Below are positions 58,783 through 64,000 of a stretch of DNA of 64,000 nt, one piece after another. Source of the DNA: Marinobacter sp. C7. Lineage in GTDB: Bacteria > Pseudomonadota > Gammaproteobacteria > Pseudomonadales > Oleiphilaceae. Under the pieces are notes generated by a model. The model had not been told where the DNA came from. It made no database searches and was given only the letters and a program-made list of their open reading frames with translations. The DNA lies in NCBI RefSeq assembly GCF_022343555.1, contig NZ_JAKQZH010000003.1, positions 290,746 through 354,745 on the forward strand, given 5' to 3'. The position numbers were made by a program, and so were the translations under genes. Each line of letters starts with the position of its first letter. Positions within the stretch are counted from its first letter, which is position 1.

Positions 58783-59949
58783 ATGGACTTTAACCTGACC
58801 GAAGACCAGCTGGCCTTCCGGGATGCGGCCCGGGCCTTCGCTGAAAAATCCATGGCACCCCATGCCGCCAAATGGGACGAAGAGCACATCTTCCCGGTAG
58901 ACGTCATGAAAGAAGCCGGCGAGATGGGTTTTATGGGGCTCTATACCCCGGAATCCCTGGGAGGCATGGGACTGTCCCGACTGGACACGTCGGTCATTGT
59001 GGAAGAACTGGCGGCCGCCTGCCCGTCGACCGCGGCCTTCATCACGATCCACAACATGGCAACCTGGATGGTGGCCAGCTTTGCCTCCGATGATCTGAAG
59101 CAGGAGATCGTGCCCAAGCTCGCCAGTGGCGAGTGGCTGGCTTCCTACTGCCTGACCGAACCCGGTGCCGGTTCCGACGCGGCCAGTCTGCGCACCAAGG
59201 CCGTGCGCGACGGCGACAGCTATGTGATCAACGGCAGCAAGATGTTCATCTCCGGCGCCGGCAGCACCGACATCCTGGTACTGATGGCCCGGACCGGCGA
59301 TGCCGACAGTGGTTCCAAAGGCATTTCCACCTTTGTGATTCCCGCCGACGCCGACGGCGTCTCCTACGGCAAGAACGAGGACAAGATGGGGTGGCACAGC
59401 CAGCCGACCCGTCTGGTCAGCCTGGAAAATGTGCGGATACCTGCCAGTAACCGGGTGGGTGAGGAAGGTGACGGCTTCGCAATCGCCATGAAAGGCCTGG
59501 ACGGTGGCCGTCTCAATATCGCCACCTGTTCACTGGGCGGTGCCCAGGCCGCACTGCTCCGGGCCCGTAACTACATGCATGAGCGCGAGCAGTTCGGTAA
59601 ACCATTGGCGGCCTTCCAGGCGCTGCAGTTCAAGCTGGCGGATATGGCCACCAACCTGGTGGCGGCCCGGCAGATGGTACGCCTGGGCGCGTTCAAACTG
59701 GACAGCGGCGATCCGGAAGCAACCCTGCACTGCGCCATGGCAAAACGCTTCGCCACTGACGCCTGTTTTGATGTGGTCAACGAGGCGCTGCAGCTGCATG
59801 GTGGCTATGGTTATATCCGGGAGTACCCGCTGGAGCGTTACGTCCGGGATTTGAGGGTGCACCAGATCCTGGAAGGGACCAACGAGATCATGCGCCTGAT
59901 CGTGGCCCGCCGGTTGTTGGAAGACGGCGTGGCTGAGGCGATTCAGTAG
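58783..59949 (+). CDS. Acyl-CoA dehydrogenase, probably isobutyryl-CoA dehydrogenase
   Basis: A 388-residue acyl-CoA dehydrogenase: LTEPGAGSDAASLRTKA, and the C-terminal HGGYGYIREYPLERYVRDLRVHQILEGTNEIMR with the catalytic Glu in EGTNEI. The valine operon context makes isobutyryl-CoA (giving methacrylyl-CoA) the likely substrate. It follows a terminator, and a block of four hairpin repeats separates it from the next gene. Confidence 0.85.
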   Translation: MDFNLTEDQLAFRDAARAFAEKSMAPHAAKWDEEHIFPVDVMKEAGEMGFMGLYTPESLGGMGLSRLDTSVIVEELAAACPSTAAFITIHNMATWMVASFASDDLKQEIVPKLASGEWLASYCLTEPGAGSDAASLRTKAVRDGDSYVINGSKMFISGAGSTDILVLMARTGDADSGSKGISTFVIPADADGVSYGKNEDKMGWHSQPTRLVSLENVRIPASNRVGEEGDGFAIAMKGLDGGRLNIATCSLGGAQAALLRARNYMHEREQFGKPLAAFQALQFKLADMATNLVAARQMVRLGAFKLDSGDPEATLHCAMAKRFATDACFDVVNEALQLHGGYGYIREYPLERYVRDLRVHQILEGTNEIMRLIVARRLLEDGVAEAIQ

Positions 59950-59963
59950 TTCAATGCGAACGT

Positions 59964-60159
59964 GGGGTCAGAAGAAAGCTTTCTTCAGACCCCAGAGTTG
60001 CAGTGAGTACGAGATAAAAAACGGGGTCAGAAGAAAGTGTTCTTCAGACCCCAGAGTCGGGGCCCAAAAGGGGTCTGATGAAAGCCTTCATCTGACCCCA
60101 TGTTCAAGCCGACCCCCAAAGTCAAAACCGGGGTCAGATGAACGCTTTCATCTGACCCC
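59964..60159. repeat. Cluster of four 30-bp hairpin repeats (REP-like), block 1
   Basis: Units at 59964-59993, 60023-60052, 60070-60099 and 60130-60159. Each has arms GGGGTC, W, GAWGAA, then a 4-nt loop (AGCT, AGTG, AGCC, CGCT), then TTCWTC, W, GACCCC. The W inside GAWGAA covaries with its partner: units 1-2 use A with T, units 3-4 use T with A. The other W position is A opposite A in units 1-2, T opposite T in unit 3, and A opposite T in unit 4. The spacing between units is 47 to 60 bp. The elements lie in the acd-ech gap of the valine operon. Confidence 0.85.
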
Positions 60160-60183
60160 ATGTTTACAGGAAGGAAAAACAAC

Positions 60184-60963
60184 ATGAGCGATCTCATCCA
60201 GCTCGAAAAACGCGGACACATCGCAATCCTGACCATCGACAACCCGCCGGCCAACACCTGGACCGCGGAATCCCTGCAGGCCCTGACCAAAACCGTCGAG
60301 GAGCTTAACGAGGACAAGCACATCTTCGCCCTCGTCGTTACCGGGCAGGGTGAAAAATTCTTCTCCGCCGGTGCCGATCTGAAGTCGTTTGCCGATGGGG
60401 ACAAGGCCAACGCCAACTACATGGGCCAGCTGTTCGGGCAGGCCTTTTCGGCACTGACCGCCTTCCGCGGTGTGTCCATCGCCGCGGTGAACGGCTATGC
60501 CATGGGTGGTGGCCTGGAATGCGCCATGGCCTGTGACATCCGAATCGCCGAGGAGCATGCCCAGATGGCGTTGCCCGAGGCCAGCGTCGGCCTGCTGCCC
60601 TGCGCCGGCGGCACCCAGAACCTGCCCTGGCTGGTGGGTGAGGGCTGGGCCAAGCGCATGATCCTGTGTGGTGAGCGTGTTGATGCCGACAAGGCCCTGA
60701 AAATTGGCCTGGTCGAGGACGTGGTGCCCACAGGCAAGGGTCTGGAGAAGGCCCTGGAGCTGGCTGAGGGTGCCTGCAAGCAGAGTCCGTCGGCCGTTGC
60801 CCGCTGCAAGAATCTGATCATGAGCGCCCGGGATGGCCGCAGCCACAGTGATGGCTGGCGCATGGAGCGGGAGCTGTTCGTGGAGCTTTTCTACACCGAA
60901 GACCAGCGGGAAGGCGTGAACGCGTTCCTCGAGAAGCGCAAACCTCAGTGGAAGAACCGGTAA
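60184..60963 (+). CDS. Enoyl-CoA hydratase of valine catabolism
   Basis: A 259-residue crotonase with both catalytic glutamates in place: GGGLECAMACD and LPEASVGLLPCAGGTQNLP. FSAGADLKSFA forms the oxyanion region. In this operon it probably hydrates methacrylyl-CoA to 3-hydroxyisobutyryl-CoA. The start ATG 60184 follows AGGAAGG. The hydrolase gene follows 20 bp downstream. Confidence 0.85.
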   Translation: MSDLIQLEKRGHIAILTIDNPPANTWTAESLQALTKTVEELNEDKHIFALVVTGQGEKFFSAGADLKSFADGDKANANYMGQLFGQAFSALTAFRGVSIAAVNGYAMGGGLECAMACDIRIAEEHAQMALPEASVGLLPCAGGTQNLPWLVGEGWAKRMILCGERVDADKALKIGLVEDVVPTGKGLEKALELAEGACKQSPSAVARCKNLIMSARDGRSHSDGWRMERELFVELFYTEDQREGVNAFLEKRKPQWKNR

Positions 60964-60983
60964 ACGCCGGCGCGAGGACTGTT

Positions 60984-62054
60984 ATGAGCGATCAACCGAT
61001 TGTCTTTGAGGAGTGGAAAACCGCGGACGGCGCGATGATCGCCGTGGCCCGCCTGAATACTCCGAAAAACCTGAACTCACTGTCCATGGACATGATTCAC
61101 CTGCTCAAGCCCCAGCTGCATCGCTGGGCGAAGGATCCGCAGGTGTGTGCGGTCTGGCTAGAGGCCGAGGGCGACAAGGCGTTCTGCGCCGGCGGCGATA
61201 TCGTCTCCCTGTACCGCAGCATGACCGAACCGGGCAGTGCCAGTGAGGGCGAACGATTCTTCACCGAGGAGTATGAGCTCGACTACCAGATCCATACCTT
61301 CCCGAAGCCCCTGATTTGCTGGGGTAACGGCATCGTGATGGGGGGCGGTATCGGGCTTATGGTCGGTGCCTCCCACCGGGTGGTGACCGAGAACTCGAAA
61401 ATGGCCATGCCGGAAGTGAACATAGGGCTCTACCCCGATGTTGCGGGCGGCTGGTTCCTCAACCGCATGCCGGGGCGTACCGGCCTGTTCCTGGGTCTGA
61501 CCGGGGCCAGAATCAACGCTTCCGATGCACTGTTTGTGGGCATGGCAGACCGGTTTGTGAAACACAGCCTCAAGGAACGTGTGATTGAGACGCTTACCGG
61601 TAGCGACTGGCGTGATGAAGACCCCCATGCCGTGGTCGGCCGGGTGCTCCGCCAGTACGAACAGCACAGTCAGGAGGACCTGCCTGAGTCTCCGGTCCGA
61701 CAGCACTTTGACGAGATCAACCGGGTAACCGATGCCGATTCGCTGGAGCAGGTGGTCAATCAGCTCACTGAACTGGGCGGTCGTGAGGACTGGTTGGGGA
61801 AAGTTACCAAGGGGCTTGGTAACGCTTCGCCTACATCCCTGGCTCTGGTTTGGCGGCACCTGCATGGCTGCCGACTCGATGGTCTGAAGGAAGTTCTGGA
61901 CAAGGAGCTGGTGCTGTCCTGCAACTGCCTGAAGAAGGGCGAGTTTGCCGAAGGTATCCGGGCACTGCTGATCGACAAGGATTTGCAGCCCCGTTGGCGG
62001 TTCGCGTCGCTGGAAGAGATGGACGGCGACTGGATCGACGACTTTTTCAACTGA
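60984..62054 (+). CDS. 3-Hydroxyisobutyryl-CoA hydrolase (HIBCH-like)
   Basis: A 356-residue crotonase-superfamily hydrolase. FCAGGDIVSLYR, GGGIGLMVGASHRVVTE, MPEVNIGLYPDVAGGW and FAEGIRALLIDKDLQPRW are the HIBCH pattern; the last is diagnostic. It removes CoA from 3-hydroxyisobutyryl-CoA. ATG 60984 has GAGGA upstream. mmsB follows 62 bp later. Confidence 0.85.
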   Translation: MSDQPIVFEEWKTADGAMIAVARLNTPKNLNSLSMDMIHLLKPQLHRWAKDPQVCAVWLEAEGDKAFCAGGDIVSLYRSMTEPGSASEGERFFTEEYELDYQIHTFPKPLICWGNGIVMGGGIGLMVGASHRVVTENSKMAMPEVNIGLYPDVAGGWFLNRMPGRTGLFLGLTGARINASDALFVGMADRFVKHSLKERVIETLTGSDWRDEDPHAVVGRVLRQYEQHSQEDLPESPVRQHFDEINRVTDADSLEQVVNQLTELGGREDWLGKVTKGLGNASPTSLALVWRHLHGCRLDGLKEVLDKELVLSCNCLKKGEFAEGIRALLIDKDLQPRWRFASLEEMDGDWIDDFFN

Positions 62055-62116
62055 TTGCCGGGGTGCGCGCTTTGCAGCGGCCCACTCATCGGAATACAAC
62101 AACAAGGGGAAGAGAT

Positions 62117-63004
62117 ATGGCAAAGATTACATTCATCGGTCTGGGCAACATGGGTGGTCCCATGGCTTCGAACCTGGTCAAGGCGGGGCATGAAGTCACG
62201 GTTTTCGACTTGTCCAAAGCGGCCGTTGAGGCACTGGTGGGCGAGGGCGCCAAAACTGCGGATACTGCTGAAGCAGCTGCGCAAGGTGCGGAGTGTGTGA
62301 TCACCATGCTGCCGGCCGGTAAGCACGTGGAAGCTGTTTACCTGGGAGAAGACGGTCTGCTGGCCAAGCTGCCTGCCGGAACCCTGGTCATCGATTCCTC
62401 CACCATTGCGCCGGAGACGGCCCGTGGTGTAGCCGAAGCAGCTTCCGACAAGAACCTGGATTTCATTGATGCCCCGGTTTCCGGTGGCGTCGGCGGTGCA
62501 AAGGCCGGCACCCTGACCTTTATCTGCGGCGGTGAGGAAAGTACCTTCAAACGCGCCGAGCCAATCCTTGATGCCATGGGCAAAAACATCTTCCACGCCG
62601 GCCCCCACGGCTCCGGTCAAGTCGCCAAAATCTGCAACAACATGCTGCTGGCGATCCTGATGGCTGGTACCAGCGAAGCCCTGGCCCTGGGTGTTCAGAA
62701 TGGCCTGGACCCTGCCGTGCTCTCCGAGATCATGAAGCAGAGCTCCGGTGGCAACTGGGCGCTGAACGTCTACAACCCATGGCCAGGCGTGATGGAGGGC
62801 GTGCCCGCCTCGCGTGACTATCAGGGTGGCTTCCTGGTCAACCTTATGACCAAGGACCTGGGCCTCGCCTTCGACAACGCCGTCAAGAACCAGGCCTCCA
62901 TCCCCATGGGCGCACTGGCACGCAACCTGTTCCAGCTGCACGCCGGACAGGGCAATGGCGAGCTGGATTTCTCCAGCATCCAGCGCTTGTACAAGCCGGA
63001 GTGA
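62117..63004 (+). CDS. mmsB: 3-Hydroxyisobutyrate dehydrogenase
   Basis: A 295-residue beta-hydroxyacid dehydrogenase: FIGLGNMGGPMASNLVKAG binds NAD, DAPVSGGVGGAKAGTL binds substrate, and GPHGSGQVAKICNNM holds the catalytic Lys. It oxidises 3-hydroxyisobutyrate to methylmalonate semialdehyde, the substrate of mmsA. ATG 62117 follows GGGGAAGAG. It is the last gene of the valine operon and is followed by three more hairpin repeats. Confidence 0.9.
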   Translation: MAKITFIGLGNMGGPMASNLVKAGHEVTVFDLSKAAVEALVGEGAKTADTAEAAAQGAECVITMLPAGKHVEAVYLGEDGLLAKLPAGTLVIDSSTIAPETARGVAEAASDKNLDFIDAPVSGGVGGAKAGTLTFICGGEESTFKRAEPILDAMGKNIFHAGPHGSGQVAKICNNMLLAILMAGTSEALALGVQNGLDPAVLSEIMKQSSGGNWALNVYNPWPGVMEGVPASRDYQGGFLVNLMTKDLGLAFDNAVKNQASIPMGALARNLFQLHAGQGNGELDFSSIQRLYKPE

Positions 63005-63035
63005 GCTGAAGGGGTGTCGGGGACTGTTTGAACCC

Positions 63036-63181
63036 GGGGTCAGAAGAAAGCTTTCTTCTGACCCCACCTTCAATTCCCCACTCCGAGTTCGCGGCCAAAC
63101 CCGGGGTCAGAAGAAGGCTTTCTTCTGACCCCACCTTCACCCCCACCCCCAGGGGTCTGATGAACGTGTTCATCTGACCCC
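63036..63181. repeat. Cluster of three 30-bp hairpin repeats (REP-like), block 2
   Basis: Units at 63036-63065, 63103-63132 and 63152-63181, the same family as block 1. Unit 5 is a perfect 30-bp palindrome. Unit 6 differs only in the loop (GGCT). Unit 7 has the T-version of GAWGAA, loop CGTG and a T opposite T at the other W. Extended similarity to block 1 goes a few bases beyond the palindrome (CATNTTTACA-like after B-type units, CACCTTCA after A-type). Confidence 0.85.
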
Positions 63182-63326
63182 ATCTTTACACCCACCCCCA
63201 AACTCTGGATTTTCTCCAAAGCCACTGGTACCTTCTCCAACTCTGCGGGCACCCCATCAAGGATCCGATGGCTTGACCCCCCGCACCGATTCAACGGACC
63301 GAATCAACCCTTCAAGGACTGAAGAC
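63182..63326. other. Spacer before vgrG
   Basis: Between hairpin block 2 and vgrG. C-rich, no gene or operator recognised. AAGGA at about 63314-63318 precedes the vgrG ATG. Confidence 0.4.
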
Positions 63327-64000
63327 ATGCCCCAGGCAAGCGGATTGCAGTTCACCGCCCGTGTCGGTGACTTCCCCTCTGATCATTTCGCCGTGGTCGC
63401 CTTCGCGCTGACCGAGCACCTCTCCGAGCTATTCCAGGGCCGACTGGACCTGGCCAGTACCGATCCCGATGTCTCCGCCGACTCCCTGCTGGAACAGCGT
63501 GTGGACCTGGTGGTCTGGCAGGACGGCCAGCCCTTGCGCCGCTTCACCGGTGTGGTGAACGAATGTGCCCGAGGGGAGACCGGCCACCGTCGCACCCGGT
63601 ATGAGCTGGTCTTCCAGCCACCCCTGTGGCGCCTGGGCCTGATGCACAACAGCCGGATCTTCCAGGGCCAGGACACCGGGACTATCGTCCGCACCCTGCT
63701 GGAAGAGCGGGGCATCGTGAATACGCGCTTCGACCTCAAACGGGTACCGGAAGAACGGGAATACTGCGTCCAGCACCGGGAAAGCGACCTGGCCTTGATC
63801 GAGCGCCTGGCCGCCGAGGAGGGCTGGCACTACCGTTACCAGCACGCCAGCGTGGATGGAGCAGAACCGCCGGCCCTGGTCTTCGCCGATCACCACGGCA
63901 ATGCCCCGAAGCTCGAGCCGGCTCCCTACAACGCCCGTGCCGGCGGTAACACGCGAGTCCCCTGTGTTTTTCGTTTCAAATACCAGGAACGGGTCCGGGC
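63327..64000 (+). CDS. vgrG: Type VI secretion VgrG/TssI spike protein, cut by the window edge
   Basis: The frame is open from ATG 63327 to the last base, about 224 residues, and continues outside. The N-terminal gp27-like domain is clear: FALTEHLSELFQGRLDL, FTGVVNECARG, LWRLGLMHNSRIFQGQD, and REYCVQHRESDLALIERLAAEEGWHYRYQH, the hallmark of VgrG (quoted in part). VgrG trimers form the tip of the T6SS and carry effectors. Its effector, chaperone and toxin-immunity genes would lie beyond the window. Confidence 0.85.
   Translation, partial: MPQASGLQFTARVGDFPSDHFAVVAFALTEHLSELFQGRLDLASTDPDVSADSLLEQRVDLVVWQDGQPLRRFTGVVNECARGETGHRRTRYELVFQPPLWRLGLMHNSRIFQGQDTGTIVRTLLEERGIVNTRFDLKRVPEEREYCVQHRESDLALIERLAAEEGWHYRYQHASVDGAEPPALVFADHHGNAPKLEPAPYNARAGGNTRVPCVFRFKYQERVR

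Noticed and set aside
57111..58907. Long leftward frame (598 codons) opposite mmsA
   Set aside because: GC-rich codon bias leaves an open antisense frame; it has no recognisable domain and lies opposite a clear enzyme.
61760..63073. Long leftward frame (437 codons) opposite HIBCH/mmsB
   Set aside because: Antisense shadow of two valid genes and the repeats.
59964..63181. CRISPR array
   Set aside because: Repeats are palindromic and differ from one another, spacers are irregular, and no cas genes are present.
1..64000. tRNA, rRNA and IS-element genes
   Set aside because: I scanned for tRNA-like clover patterns and transposase motifs and saw none, but a covariance-model search was not possible.

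Overview
The window looks like chromosome of a GC-rich marine gammaproteobacterium. Gene content and protein character fit Marinobacter or a close relative; this is inferred from recognised families, not from a marker gene, because no rRNA or tRNA is present. Genes are densely packed on both strands, with many 4-bp stop/start or stop/stop overlaps, and most of the window is ordinary core or accessory metabolism.

Layout: 1-500 is the end of an A+T-rich membrane-protein gene plus hairpins. 510-4600 holds a MipA-type outer-membrane protein, a gamma-glutamylcyclotransferase, and an overlapping zinc hydrolase/GCS2 ligase pair. 4825-9012 is a compact three-gene exopolysaccharide operon: NAD-dependent epimerase, family 2 glycosyltransferase, and TPR plus beta-barrel exporter. 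9165-12730 is an amino-acid dehydrogenase island with two poorly characterised TIM-barrel proteins. 12.9-25.5 kb carries a diguanylate cyclase, a GDCCVxC protein, a LysR regulon (EamA exporter, LysR, nitroreductase) with a repeated operator-like motif, MtfA, and a convergent hybrid kinase/LuxR regulator pair. 25.6-35.1 kb has mmsA copy 1, RNase Z, a Met/Gly/Pro-repeat Spy-like protein, ArgP-ArgO and an NlpC/P60 lipoprotein. 35.2-37.7 kb is ydbH-ynbE-ydbL. 37.8-47.2 kb includes SRAP, SDRs, a LigT-like enzyme, a GNAT-nitrilase fusion, FetAB-like ABC genes and a COG0523 GTPase behind a near-ideal Zur box. 47.2-51.7 kb holds a PA2778/PA2779-type pair and a Ser/Thr kinase-PP2C-FHA signalling cassette.

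57-63 kb is a complete valine catabolic locus: an AraC/MmsR-like regulator diverges from mmsA, then isobutyryl-CoA dehydrogenase, enoyl-CoA hydratase, 3-hydroxyisobutyryl-CoA hydrolase and mmsB. An intrinsic terminator follows mmsA. Seven copies of a 30-bp hairpin repeat sit in the same locus, four between acd and ech and three after mmsB. The repeat has covarying stem positions and a variable 4-nt loop. A vgrG gene runs off the right edge.

The most unusual signals are the seven-copy hairpin family, the minimal three-gene polysaccharide operon, the Zur-box COG0523 gene, the kinase with a drastically shortened CHASE2-like sensor, and the paired LysR operators.
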